DNA of 64,000 nt, from contig JAJQOW010000014.1 in the NCBI GenBank assembly GCA_037975125.1, positions 2,443,286 to 2,507,285 of the forward strand, in the 5' to 3' direction. The notes beneath the pieces were generated by a model. The model saw only the letters and a program-made list of their open reading frames with translations, was not told the origin of the DNA and searched no databases. This document shows, one piece after another, positions 16,230 through 28,911 of the stretch; the stretch's first letter is position 1, and each line of letters starts with the position of its first letter. Source of the stretch: Latrodectus hesperus (Eukaryota; Arthropoda; Arachnida; Araneae; Theridiidae). The position numbers were made by a program, and so were the translations under genes.

Positions 16230-16715
16230 GAGAATTTGCTAAACATGACGTCCATGCGCTTCAAGTTTGTACTGAAAATTCATTATAATGTATCCAATGG
16301 CAGGTGTGAAGCGTGTGATGAACCATTCACAGTTCAACATATTTGAATTTCATGTCATGATTTTAACCATTTACGCTTACATTTTTTTAAAACCGACATT
16401 TTAACTTGGTTAGATTTACTAAGAGATCCACCCCACAAAAACCTAATTCCCTTTTTGAGGGTGATGGGTTTTTTACATTATATTTAATCTGTATCATAAA
16501 TTTTGAAATTATATATATTTTGATATTTTATCTGTTTTTAATATTTTATAACTAGATTTTAAGATTGTTATATACAACTTTTTTGTTTTTGAAAGTTTTC
16601 GTGTTGTTTGGGTTTAAGAAAAATAACTAAAAAATATATAAAATTAAAAAAATCCTGTTCTTGGCGCAGCATGTTCACTTTCGGAACTTGTACCATAAAA
16701 CTCAACCAACCAACC
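16230..16715 (+). mobile_element. non-LTR retrotransposon, 3' end fragment (copy 2)
   Basis: Plus-strand relative of the fragment at 5743-6300. A Cys/His block near 16300-16380 reads CEACDEPFTVQHI, a stop, then SCHDFNHLRLHFF. The 3' terminal block near 16660-16710 reads ggcgcagcatgttcac then ccataaaactcaaccaacc, matching the end of copy 1. The ORF is interrupted by stops. It ends directly against the unidentified coding-like segment 16716-17135. Confidence 0.75.
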
Positions 16716-17135
16716 AGTGGCAGTGTGAAGAAACTCCAAAGTGATTTGAACGACAGAGATTTAAATTTAGGTAAAAACCTGATATCTCTCCATGAATACA
16801 TTCTTTTATGAACATAACAAGTAGCAATCACAGGTATCAAAATCAAGCGAACAAGAAAGCAAGACATTCGGAAAAATTATGGTTATTACCTGATTCTCGC
16901 AAAGTTAAAATGAAGCAATTATTTGTTTTGGCGCTCAATATGATATGTTCCCTTACATCCATTACGACTGTGCTCTGGAAAGGAACTTTATGTTTCTACA
17001 CAGCAAGAATGGCATGCTATCGAAGAATCTTACTGTACCATGCGCTCTTCACTGCCCACGTTTTACCCGGATATGAATCCTCAGCAGAGGTTTCGAGGAG
17101 GACCTTACGTAAAAAAGTTTCAAAAACGTTCTAGA
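16716..17135 (+). pseudogene. unidentified coding segment interrupted by a hAT element, 5' part
   Basis: Several plus frames are protein-like here. A first stretch reads SGSVKKLQSDLNDRDLNLGK near 16716-16808. A second contains CFGAQYDMFPYIHYDCALER near 16930-16990. A third, open from 16944 to 17135, contains TFYPDMNPQQRFRGGPYVKK. Frameshifts must separate them. The last frame stops being host-like exactly at 17135, where the hAT element begins, and resumes at 17931. The gene family is not recognised. It may be a retrocopy or a dead exon; the LINE 3' end immediately upstream is compatible with either an insertion or a transduced flank. Confidence 0.45.
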
Positions 17136-17922
17136 GTTCCCAAACTTTTTTCTCGTGGACCACTTTTAAAGTTTTTCTGTTTTCGGTAGACCCCTTGCTG
17201 CTAACAAAAGTACCAAGGTACTAACAAAAACGAATTCAACAAAAAAGTACCTAGATACCTAAAGTTTAATGTTCCCTGGCTTTTTGTTCTTTTTTATAGA
17301 AGTTTAGAATAATCTGTAGTATTTATAATTTTAACTACATAACTACCTATTACACTCAAGTAGTAAACTCAAAACAAATAACGTGATTGATAAATTACAA
17401 AAATAATATGTGTAACAAATAGGCAGATACTTATTTTTCCTGGCACTGCAAACACTGCCATCGATTCACTCACAGTCTCACTTTTATGTTTAAAATCCCG
17501 GAAACAAATGAGTAACGTTTTGTTCTTGACATTCGTACGTATACTATTGTAGACTGCAAGCACAGCGCAAGTCTCATTTCATCCCTTTGCAGGTCTAAAT
17601 AAGCATCCCGGACGAGCGGGCACACGGGCGGCACTTTGCAAGTCTCGACATATGGTGTGCACTTGTACTATTATCTATTGTTCTATTCAATCCTGTGTTT
17701 GCACTGAGTCTCGAATATTTTTGAGTACCTACCTAGTGAATGAGGCCAACTGCGTACGTTGATAGGTAAATCCAAGCCAAAATTTTTGTTCTTTATTATA
17801 AAAACAAGAAAATTCCCCACTTACAACTTGTGTACCCATATTTTCTTTTCACGACAACGTGGACCCTCGTGTGTACTCCTATGGACCCCTGGGGGTCCAC
17901 CTGGACTACTTTTGGAATCTAT
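17136..17922. mobile_element. non-autonomous hAT element with 8-bp target duplication
   Basis: 787 bp flanked by the exact octamer gttctaga at 17128-17135 and 17923-17930. The left end gttcccaaacttttttctcg followed by tggaccac is typical of hAT termini, and the right end carries the related complement (ctggactacttttggaatc). A small palindrome, ggacccctgggggtcc, lies near 17884-17899. No transposase domain is recognised inside. It sits within a coding-like segment and splits it. Confidence 0.82.
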
Positions 17923-17930
17923 GTTCTAGA

Positions 17931-18077
17931 GGTTTAAATCAGCAGCAAATACGCAACATGAAGCCGAGTAATCAGAATTCAGTGGTGAAGGACATTAAGA
18001 CAGGTAACACTCCATATAGAGATACTTTGATTCTTCATAACTCATTCAACAAAAATATGCCTCACCTGACCTTATAA
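17931..18077 (+). pseudogene. unidentified coding segment interrupted by a hAT element, 3' part
   Basis: Forty-eight codons in the same phase as 16944-17135, reading GLNQQQIRNMKPSNQNSVVK at the start and ending HNSFNKNMPHLTL before TAA 18075-18077. The element plus one duplicated octamer is 795 bp, a multiple of three, so the phase is preserved. The composition is rich in Asn, Gln and Lys. Function unknown; a C-terminus with the sequence after 18078 as 3' UTR is plausible. Confidence 0.45.
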
Positions 18078-18588
18078 TTTTCTCTTGTATTTAACTATCT
18101 TAGTATTGTATTTAACACAAAATCACATTAAAGTTCTTTAAATTGACCAAGCCATTGAACTATTAAAGTACTAAGTGTATAATAATTCCTCCATTGCCAA
18201 CATGTTACATTGAAATACTTCCCTGTCCTGCTTGATAAATTCTTTACATTGAACAGATTTGACTGAAGATAAAATAATAACTCAGCATTCATAGAATGTG
18301 TGCCGGCAACTTTTTTTATTGTTTCACATTGGTGCTGAAAATTTGTCTCCATAAAACGCACAGTAGTTTTGTGAATATTACAATGTATTTTGCATCAAAA
18401 ATAAGAGAACGGAAGAACTTACATAGATATAGTATGAAAGGTAAAAAATCACTAATGTTTATTGTTTTAACTTTGGGAAATAGTAAAATTATCTTCATAA
18501 CTTTGTGTTAGAAAATTGCTGTATGTCTTTATTAAAAGAGAAAAAATGTACTTATCAAATATATTTGCTTGTAAAACTTCCAATAACA
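18078..18588. other. sequence downstream of the disrupted coding segment
   Basis: No frame of interest. It might be the 3' UTR of the unidentified coding segment; cacattaaag near 18124 is a weak poly(A)-signal candidate. Confidence 0.35.
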
Positions 18589-18596
18589 CACTAGAG

Positions 18597-19465
18597 CAGG
18601 GATGACGAACTAATGGCACGCGTGCCACAAGTGGCACATTTGAAAATTTTGATGGCACTTACAAAAACAAAATTATTTTTTTTATAAATTATCTTTTTTG
18701 ACAGAAATGAATTAGAAATTATTAATCTAAACTTAATGTATAATTTGTGATGTAAATTTGTAGTAATATAAATTTGATAATTAAATTTAAAAGTCCTTGA
18801 ATGTTTGATTAGAAATGGAATTAGGAATAAGAATTAGAAATGGATTAAATAATTAGAAATGGAATTAGTTGAATTTCAGTCAAGTACCATATGGAGCCAA
18901 AACTTTCTTGATTTAAGAAATAATTTAGAAATTATTGAAAGTAAACAATCATTGGATAAAATAAATAAAATTGGAGAAGATGAAATTCTAACTACATGGA
19001 ATTCATTTCGTGACACGTTTAATTGTTTAAAAATATTAGCAAAGGCAATTTTATCAATATTTTCATCGACGTAAGCATGTGAATATGTATTTTCAGAATT
19101 ATATATTTTATAAAAAATAAATATAGGAATAGAATGACGTATGAGTCGAGCTCTGCATGCGTACTGTTGAAATTAACTAAATATGAATCAGATATTAAGT
19201 CTTTATCATCTTGTGTTCAGCAACAGAAACTGCATTAAAGCAATTGTTTTTAACGTGAATTTTGTATCTAGCATATTGTTTTTGTAAAGCATTGATTAAT
19301 AAAAATGTTTAAAGAAGAATTGATTTTATTTGTTTATTTAACTATACTTACGTATAATTTCACTACGCTAACATTTCGAATGCAATTTTACTGTGGCACG
19401 TTACCTATTTAAAACAAAATTTATGACTTCGTGGCATGGACCTCAGAAAAGGTTCGCCATTCCAG
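18597..19465 (+). mobile_element. hAT element with decayed transposase
   Basis: 869 bp with left end cagggatgacgaac and right end gttcgccattccag, a mostly matching pair. It is flanked by an 8-bp duplication with one mismatch: cactagag (18589-18596) and cactagaa (19466-19473). Near the ends tggcacg words recur (atggcacgcgtgccac on the left, tgtggcacg on the right). The interior holds the C-terminal end of a hAT transposase (18859-19240). Confidence 0.92.
18859..19240 (+). pseudogene. hAT transposase C-terminal fragment
   Basis: Reads MELVEFQSSTIWSQNFLDLR, then ILAKAILSIFSST, a stop, then ACEYVFSELYIL. The order (LSIFSST, CE..FS, followed by a tail with SCVQQQK) matches the dimerisation region of hAT transposases of the ZBED5/GTF2IRD2-like type. 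At least two stops and one frameshift interrupt it. The N-terminal zinc finger and the first catalytic residues are missing. Confidence 0.8.
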
Positions 19466-19473
19466 CACTAGAA

Positions 19474-22265
19474 TGATTATAAAAATAAAAATAATTATTT
19501 CAGTATAATTTATTTAATATACGATTTTCCATGATCAATATTTTTATGAAATTTATTTAACATGTCTATATTTTAGTTGTATTCATTTTATGTTGTTCCC
19601 TTCACAAATTTTCTCCTTAAAATTCATAAGCAATGATGCGAAATACATTGCTTTGCAGTTTTTACAAAGCTATTTCAAGGGGCAAGGACTATTTTTTCCT
19701 TGTGAGATTTTTATTTTTCAAAATAAGAAAAATATAATAAAACTCAGAATTTCTTGCAATTAAAAGACTATAGCTGATACAGTTTTAAGTGAAATAATTT
19801 TCCCTCTAGTTTGATATCAAAGACGAATCTGTGATTTGTCTATAGTTGCATGCAAACAATATTCTGAAAAATTAATCTCTATTATGTCATTGCTATATAT
19901 TTTAATTTTACTACCCAGATTCTTTTTCTATCTTTAAAATTCATCAAATGCTTTAAACTCAAAGAAAGTTGAGCAAAGAATGCTTATTTATCTAGATTAT
20001 AATAAGACACATTCAAAACCAAATTTATAGCTCTACAAAAATATATAATCACAAGAAAAATATTGGGCAAATGAAATTATTATATCACTTACGCGTAAAG
20101 TTTATGCATAAATTCTTTAAAGGAAATCTATATTAGATAAGACAGAATAAAAGATCTATTTTACCAAATAAACAAAGATTAAGACTTCAGAGAAAATGTA
20201 ATATTTTTCATAAAAACTTGATATAAGTTTGCTAACCACCAAATAAATTTTGCTTCTTTGCTCAAAAGTACTTTATAACTCATTTAGGGGAAAAAAGGAA
20301 GAAATCAAATCTTTACTTTTTTCTTTTTTTGCAATAAAGAAAATTTTTATTTTTACTTAATAATGTTTTCTATACAAGAAGCAATTATTTGCACGACAGC
20401 TATGGTTAGATACAAAACTTTAAACATTGTGAATTTATCAATAAAATTAGTGTAAATGCACAACAATTTATATGGGAACTTTAATCATTAAAAACTATAG
20501 ATAAAAAAATGAAAATAAATTTTTTAAAGAAGACAAAATCAGTTTATAGAAACGATCTGAAATGTATTGTTCAAAAATTGTGCAAGGTTAAAACTGTGCC
20601 TGGTTCTTTTAAAAAGTAATATTGCTTTATATCCTTTTTGCAAGAATGAAATGATGTTATCAATAACTCTTTTTCGAAAATGCTTTATATTAATTAGAAA
20701 ATATAATCTCTACGGTTCAAAGAATTATATAAAATCATTCTCCCGGTTAACCATTGTTTTGTTGATGTGTTTAGGGGGCGGGAATATACTGTCAATTAGC
20801 CAAACTTTATTGCTCCATTTTCAAGCCTTCTCCTCAACAGGTGTTGTTTGAGATGCGTCGTTTTCAATTATCAGATGGAAAGAATTACCAATGTTGGAAT
20901 TATAAAACTAATATTAGACCTTAGACACAACTGAGTATTTCTGAGTTACAAATTGCTATTTATATATTGAGAGAATATTTGAAAAGAACACATAACTTCA
21001 ATACTCATTAAATATATTATGTATGCATAAAAAGCTATAAATTATTGATAGCAGTATGCGGACAAACCACTTGTCCCTATTTTTATACTCTGAATAGGAT
21101 ATTTTTAAGCATATAAAAAGGCAACTATTACTTTTTATGAGAAATTGTTTTATAATTTCAGAAAAAAAGTTTTAAATCTTAAGGTAGGTTTTGAGAACGA
21201 AAATTTTAATTGTTAAAAAATTTTCGAATGAATTTCGCATTGCGATTTAGATGGTTTATTATATGTAAAAATGCATCTTTTATCATAGCAGTTTTGAGGA
21301 ATTTCTTTTAATGCGAAATTTAACTCACTATTAGTTCAGTTAATTCACAATTAGATAAGTGTTTGTTAATTTTTTGACAGCAAATTTTTTCTCAAAAACA
21401 ATATATAACAAATAGTTTGCATCATGCTTGTAAAATATATTTTAAAATTAAAACTCACAAATATACTTAATTATTTATATTTTGAATGGATAAACCAAAC
21501 AATTTACAAAAATAAATGGCATGATTTATACATACATAAGTAAATGTCAAAAAATAATTATTATTACAAAACAATCAGAAATACTATGAATTCTAATTCT
21601 CAGAAATTACTTGAATTTTGAATTTTTGTTGGGAACTATAATTATATTTATTGATATTATCTAAAAAAATTCATTTCATTATCGATAAATAATTAAATAT
21701 TTTAGTAGTTATGATAGAACCTTTAATTTATATACATGAAAGAAACTCTAACTAAAACTATTAACTTAACGAATGCACAAATAGTTTTAAAACTAAATAG
21801 AAATTAATTTCTAATATTTATGTTTTCTTGAATTGCATATAACTGTACTTACTTTAAACTACACGTCACTTAATTATATATGGTTACTTTTTGCAACATT
21901 AACTTGTAACTAATGTAAATAAAACAAATTTAAATGAGCATAAGTACCACAAATAATAAGTAAATGCATTTTTCAGTTGAAGAGTATCCCAATTTGAGCC
22001 ACTAAGGCTTTTGCTGTGATTATAAATGCTTATTAGACACATAAATGCTTGAATTAATGCCTATTTCTACTAATGAAAGCTGCTGAAACTGATAACCTCC
22101 TCCATACTTTTGACTGCTATGAGTGATGAGTAGAGGACAAAGTGGTTAAATTCCTTTTAAAGTCATTCCTCATCAATGGACTGCCATGAAATATAACAAA
22201 GGATTAACGATCCAGGCTTCCTCAGCATTCTGATATTCATTTGGGTAAAAATCAAATCTGTTACC
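19474..22265. other. intergenic DNA
   Basis: A 94-residue plus frame at 20567-20851 and moderately complex sequence at 21970-22250 are present but match nothing I recognise. No transposon ends were found. Confidence 0.5.
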
Positions 22266-22268
22266 TTA

Positions 22269-22493
22269 AGGCCTCTTTCACACTAGACGACTTTTATCGT
22301 ACGACAAAAAGTTGTCCGATATTTTATTGTGAGAAGTTATTAAAAAACTACACAATAGAGTGTTCCCCAATAAAATATCGTTTCTCAGTGTGAAAGAGAC
22401 CAGCCTATTTTGTGGTTTTTTTAATAACTTCTTACGATAAAATATCGCCGACTTTTTATCGTACGATAAAAGTCGTCTAGTGTGAAAGAGGCC
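22269..22493. mobile_element. Harbinger-like foldback MITE
   Basis: Nearly the whole element is a palindrome: ggcctctttcacactagacg at the left is repeated as its complement at the right, and the arms continue through acgacttttatcgtacga and gaagttattaaaaaa. Arms are about 90 bp around a short centre. TTA flanks both sides (22266-22268 and 22494-22496), fitting the 3-bp TWA target of PIF/Harbinger elements. The GGCCTCTTTCACAC-type terminus also fits. Confidence 0.88.
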
Positions 22494-22537
22494 TTACGAT
22501 AAGAAATTCAACAGCATAATGTGATCTCTAAATTTTT

Positions 22538-22605
22538 GTTGTTGTTGTTGCTTATGACACCTGGACAAGCCAAAGCTTGCTATGGCTTTGGCTGTGCGAA
22601 CATTG
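22538..22605 (-). mobile_element. SINE family 2, 3' tail fragment
   Basis: gttgttgttgcttatgacac then ggacaagccaaagcttgcta is the complement of the family 2 tail. Only about 65 bp remain. Confidence 0.7.
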
Positions 22606-22814
22606 AATTACATGAATTCATTAACATTAAGTTTCAGAGCATAAATATTAAAAAAAAGATGGATAACCTAGCATAATTCCCAAATGAAGTTTAGTTAATT
22701 AAATATTATGAAGAACAACAGTCAATAACTTTTTTCAAAAGAGGAATGGTGCACAATTGATCCTCTTCTTCAAATAACACCTATTGTATGTTCATCTGTT
22801 CATCAAAAATAATA

Positions 22815-23180
22815 ATTATTGTTGTTGTTGTTTTCCTATGACACTTGAACAAACCAAGCTCCTTTTGCCTTAGTAAGTGCGAATTAAGTCAATAGAGAGC
22901 GTCTTTCGTTTGGATCAGAGCACCACGAAGGTGAAAGTACGTCTTTGCTCTTTCTAAGGTGCCTCGTCATTTTGAACCACGGTCAGGTGATGAGGTAACA
23001 CCTGAGCTGGTACCCCTGGTCTCCACATCCACGCCACACGAGCGGAAGGACTTTGGACGTCACAGATTAACGTGGAAACGTCCCCAACTCACGGAGTTCC
23101 AGCAACCCAGTGAAGGAGAGTACACCGTGGTCACCTTCCCAACCACTGCCCGCGGCAAATGATGCTTCACTTTGCTGAGC
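22815..23180 (-). mobile_element. SINE family 2, long-body type
   Basis: The 3' tail (22820-22955) matches family 2: gttgttgttgttttcctatg, aagtcaatagagagcgtc, gagcaccacgaaggtgaaag. At the point gtctttgctctttc the sequence departs from the short type and continues with a different, GC-richer body (22963-23180: aggtaacacctgagctgg, tggtctccacatccacg, ttccagcaacccagtg). The 67-residue plus frame here is antisense to the SINE and is not a gene. No clear target duplication. Confidence 0.75.
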
Positions 23181-23472
23181 TTACGAGAATTTTTAATACC
23201 ACCTATTATCACGGGGATTATAGTAAAGGCACGGATAAAATCTGAAATTTCTTAAAAACGATATAGAAAAAAGAAGAGTTGTGCACTATTTGTGAGAATA
23301 AAAGTGCAGCAAAATTATATTATTTTTATGAAAAGATAAAATATAGTAACAATAGCTTAGTCAAATAACATTTTTTTAAAATAAATCTGTGGGACTTCTT
23401 AATATATGATTGGAAGATATTTGTTTCGATGAAAGTTATTTGCATAAAATAATGGAAACACTGGTTAATATT

Positions 23473-23751
23473 CATTCATTCATTGTCGTGTGCCAGCCAG
23501 GCTGGCAATATGGGGTGTGCTGTTCCACTTTTTTAATTGAACCATATTTTCGTGTGGAGTCCAACTTCCTCAGTACACACTTGCCATAGGTACCCGTTTA
23601 TAGGGTAGGCAACCATTCACACCTCATTCATACAAGGAAAGGACAAAGACAGGATAGACAGAGAAAATGCATCCATGCCCGAACCGAGATTAGAACCCAG
23701 GACCTCCTTGTCCTCAGTCCGGTACGCTGACCATTGGACAAGTTGGTCGGT
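23473..23751 (-). mobile_element. tRNA-derived SINE, family 1
   Basis: Complement of the family 1 consensus: gtgtgccagccaggctggca tail, ggtacccgtttatagggtag body, and B-box complement with one change (agattagaaccc) near 23690. Flanked by an exact 13-bp duplication, actggttaatatt, at 23460-23472 and 23752-23764. The 3' tail is (CATT)n rather than the usual (GTT)n. Confidence 0.93.
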
Positions 23752-23764
23752 ACTGGTTAATATT

Positions 23765-24349
23765 AGTCTTGTAATATATTCAAAAGTGTATGGCTGTCAG
23801 AACTAATTAGTTTTCTTTGACACTCTGTTGAGAACTCGAGATTAAATAAGAATCAAAAAAGTTGCCTCTTATGTAAAATCGTAAAAATTTGAGCATTCTA
23901 AATATTTCCTCTTCACCATGAAGTACGATATAAAATGCCCTCGATTCAAAAGATTTTCTTACAGATGAAACTCAATAAGAAAGTAGTTCTTGTGGAATTG
24001 CTTTCAGCCGAAGAGAAGCTCATCTTTGTATAAGCATGCCATTGTAAAAGAATCCTTAAGACGAGAATAATCAAATTTGAAACTGAAAACAAGAAAGATT
24101 TTAAAAATTTTATAATCGAAATTAGAAATGAAATCCATATTATTGTAAATGATAATATTTCCACTTTTCAGGGAAAAATTTAGTATATATTTTGAAGTTT
24201 TTCAGTGACTATGATTTGTATGTATTTATAATTCCATGAATAAAAATATTTTAAATTGAAAATATTTCTAATATATATTCTTTTTTTATCTTATAAGAAA
24301 GAAAATCTCTCTAATATACATCTTCAAAATATTTAATTTTTGTAAAACC
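23765..24349. other. AT-rich intergenic DNA
   Basis: Nothing recognised; a 72-residue minus frame at 23946-24164 looks like chance. Confidence 0.5.
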
Positions 24350-25767
<1,418 letters not shown>

Positions 25768-26024
25768 TGTATCACGCCAGTGATAAGAACAGTAAGACCC
25801 GGCTTAACACTGTTTCGGCTTAGCTCTCTTTTATTTCAAACCGGGGATTCCCCGAAATTATGCTCGGCGTTAGATTTCCAAATAAGATATCCGAAACAGT
25901 GTATTTGTGTTTCTTGTTTGGTGCAGTGCTGTACAAACGCATTTTTATCATTTGCAACATTTGCTGACATTAATATAAGTATAAATTTACATAATATTAT
26001 AACGATTAATACAGTGACAAATAT

Positions 26025-26885
26025 GTGCCCATCTAAAAAGGGAATGGACTAGAAACAATAAACAATACCCGTATAATAAACAATACCCATTCAAGAACCA
26101 AAGTGATTGCATTAATGAACTTTTTAATAGATCACAGAGATCTGTTTATTCCAGAGGACCAAAGAGAGGAGAATGACCAGCAAGGAGAATTGGACCTCCT
26201 AGACAATGATGAAGAAGTACAGAGTACTTAAGCTTTGTAGCTCTGTGCAATGTAACAACATTTATTTTTCTAATTTTACTAACACTTTATTATTGTCCAG
26301 TTTGTACATAAGTTCACTTATTTTTCTTTTTATACTGTAGTTATTGTAGGTAATGACCCATCCATCTGCATTATTCTTGTTGAATTGTAAACTATAATTT
26401 TAATCTGTATATAGCTTTTGTTGTAAGTAAATGTAGGTAATGTGTAATGTGATCCTGAAGTATAACCTAGCCTTTCTCGAGAGAGAACCATATTATTTAT
26501 ATTTATATTAAACTAACCTATGGAATAACAAGGAGAACTAACAACCTTACTGAACCAAGTCTATTCAACAATCTATTTCTTTTTCTAACTTCTTATTATT
26601 ACCTTGCATGTTTGCATAAGCTAAATTGAATACCCTGATGTTAAATTGTATATCTTGTAATTTCCATTGTGCCAATGTTTTATTGCAATGTATCTTGTTT
26701 TGATGTTCCATAAACTTGTCAATTGGGGACAGCCAGAGGCAGCAGAGGGGTGCCCTACAGATGTATCTGGAACTGTTGCGGGAACGGTGCCCCTGGTGGT
26801 GCCACTTTCTTTTATTCTTCCTAGCAATTCCCATCTAAACTGGTAGAACCCTTCTTGGGTAGGTACAGGAAAGTTGGCTTGTGTA
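26025..26885. other. possible insertion within the Tigger-like element
   Basis: The interval is flanked by an identical 15-bp word, tacagtgacaaatat, at 26010-26024 and 26886-26900, which would fit a target duplication. It contains a short plus coding-like tail (IPEDQREENDQQGELDLLDN, ending at a TAA near 26231) and a minus frame (26621-26896) reading PTQEGFYQFRWELLGRIKES. No terminal repeats, poly(A) or known domain is visible. Alternatively the two repeats are parts of two different Tigger copies. Confidence 0.35.
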
Positions 26886-26920
26886 TACAGTGACAAATAT
26901 TATGATCTTTAGTTTTTATC

Positions 26921-27690
26921 ATGGCTGATAATAAAAAAGAAGAAAAGAAAGCAACCAGAAAAAGCATTTCCCTGGAAAGTAAAATGCTAGTGATTGGAAG
27001 ATTAGATTCTGGTGAACGTCAAACTCAAATTAGTGCTGCATGGAATTTGGCATTTCAACAGTATGGACGATTCTTACGAATAAAGAAAAGATACTTTCAT
27101 CGGCAACTGCAACCACGTCAAGCTCTGCAACTAGAATTTTTCTTTCTAGAAATAACATTATAGAGGAAATGGAAAATCGACTGTGCCTCCTCTATCGATT
27201 GACGATGAAATTGAATGCAATATGCCACTAAGCCAATCTATCATAATGGAGAAAAAGCTAGAAGAATTTTTAATTACATTCAGGTAGAGGCAAGTGACAT
27301 AAGTGAAACTATCATTGCTTGTCGAGGATGATTTAATAGATTTAAATATCGAAATAATCTTCACAACATAAAGATTAAAGGAGAAGCAGCAAGTGGTGGT
27401 GATACGAAAGCGGTGGCTGAATTCCCAGCGACATTAAAAACAATAATTGAAAAAGTAAACTATCCTTCAGAATTTGTTTTTAATATTGATGAAACAAACC
27501 TGTATTGGAAAAAAATGCCAAAATGAACATTTCTATCTCGTGAATAGAAACGTACATCAGGATTTAAAGCTACAAAAGATCGCTCAATAACTTCTATGGG
27601 TGGTAACGCAAGCGGAGATTTCAAATTAAAACCACTACTAATTTACCACTCCAAAATTCCAACGGTGTACGTATCCCGTACTGGTACCTT
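26921..27690 (+). pseudogene. Tigger/CENP-B-type transposase remnant
   Basis: The start reads MADNKKEEKKATRKSISLES and continues MLVIGRLDSGERQTQISAAW, the N-terminal helix-turn-helix of pogo/Tigger transposases. After several frameshifts, a segment near 27385-27520 reads GDTKAVAEFPATLKTIIEKV and FVFNIDETNLYWKKMPK, which contains the first catalytic Asp (NIDET). GNASGDFKLKPLLIYHS follows near 27604-27655. The remaining DDE residues are not seen. Frameshifts, stops and loss of the C-terminus make it inactive. Confidence 0.88.
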
Positions 27691-27989
27691 TCTTCAAGGT
27701 GCCTGCTGACTTTTAGATATATTGTTCCATTTTTCCGTATGCAGCATCAAATGAATATTTATTTTTTCTTTCAGATGTTTTCCAGCTTTCGTACTTAGAA
27801 CAATAAGACCAGAACAATAAATATTCTTTATTCTAATGTCTGAACAGTGTGGCTACTATATTTTATCCTACTAGGCCTCATGTATCGCTTACTGTTATGC
27901 TACATTGCAATTTGTGATCCGTCCTCAGCAATTGTCCAGCAGTGTATAATCACAATATATATATTATCCATTCTTTTATCTTTAATATA

Positions 27990-28908
27990 CAGCGTGTGCC
28001 AAAACGACCTCATAAACTCTGCACAGCTAGATTCCTCGTTAGGAGTACATAAAAACTGACTAAAGAAGCGTTCCTTTACGATCTATAGTTTACGAGAAAA
28101 ATACAAAAACAAAGTATGACGACACTGCCAGTCCAAGAAAAAACACTTTATTGGACATATCAACAATAAAATTTGCATATATTTCCAGACGATAATGTTT
28201 AAAACGTTCGCCGGGCATATCACGTCATGCATGAGCGTGCGCCATGGAATGATGGTAAGCCGTCATTGTACTGGTATTGAAAAGGCTGCATCCTGTAGAT
28301 ACCGGTTGTCTTCGTATGGTGGGCAGGTATTCCATTCGTTACTACTACCAAATGTACTTGACGTAAGGCCAATGTAATGGAAATGCCTTTGGTTCCAGCA
28401 TGATGGGGCTCCGACGCATTTCTGTGCTCCAGTTCGTGATTGGCTGGATATGGAATACCCCGGCCGCTGGATCAGATGTGAGGGTCCACTTCTATGTCCG
28501 CCAGATATTACACCATTGGACTTTTTGCTATGAAGCCATCTTAAGGAACTGGTGCATTGAGACGTAGTGCCAACACCAATGGACATAGTTGCTAGTCTGC
28601 ACGCTGTTTATACTTCGGTGGACGCGCGATGCTGCAACTTGTAATGACAGCCATTCCACGGCGTGCTCAAGCCTGCCTCAACATTCAAGGCGGACACTTT
28701 GAACATCTGCTATAAATTGTGCATATACTGCTGTTGATATGTTCAATAAAGTGTGTTTTCTTGCACCGGCAGTGACGTCATACTTTGTTTTTCGAATTTT
28801 TTTCGTAAACTATGGATCGTACAGGAACGCTTCTTTGGGCAGTTTTTATGTACTCCCAACGAGGAATCTAGCTGTGCAGAGTTTATGAGGTCGTTTTCGG
28901 ACAACCTG
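27990..28908 (+). mobile_element. long-TIR mariner-superfamily deletion derivative, copy 2
   Basis: 919 bp with the same long terminal repeats as copy 1 (left cagcgtgtgccaaaacgacc, right complement ggtcgttttcggacaacctg). TA flanks both ends (27988-27989 and 28909-28910). The interior at 28380-28712 retains the transposase C-terminal half. Confidence 0.92.
28380..28712 (+). pseudogene. mariner-superfamily transposase, C-terminal fragment
   Basis: Reads, across frame changes, HDGAPTHFCAPVRDWLDMEY, then a block matching TPLDFLL and LKELVH, and finally MTAIPRRAQACLNIQG followed by GHFEHL. The HDG Asp is kept. The N-terminal half is absent, as in copies 1 and 3. Confidence 0.78.
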
Positions 28909-28911
28909 TAT

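Larger units (their letters stand above)
25790..27700 (+). mobile_element. pogo/Tigger-like element, broken
   Basis: The left end begins cagtaagacccggcttaac, followed by gtttcggcttagc and attatgctcggcgttag, typical of Tigger 5' ends where CAGT is followed by a CGGTTTAAC-like block. The transposase remnant follows at 26921-27690. The two parts are separated by about 860 bp (26025-26885) bounded by the direct repeat tacagtgacaaatat. No right terminal repeat was found, so the 3' end is missing or unrecognisable. Confidence 0.65.

Noticed and set aside
20567..20851. 94-residue plus frame
   Set aside because: It has no recognisable domain, AT-biased codons and no splice or promoter context.
22959..23162. 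67-residue plus protein starting MPRHFEPRSGDEVTPELVPL
   Set aside because: It is antisense to the body of a long-type SINE, so it is unlikely to be a coding gene.
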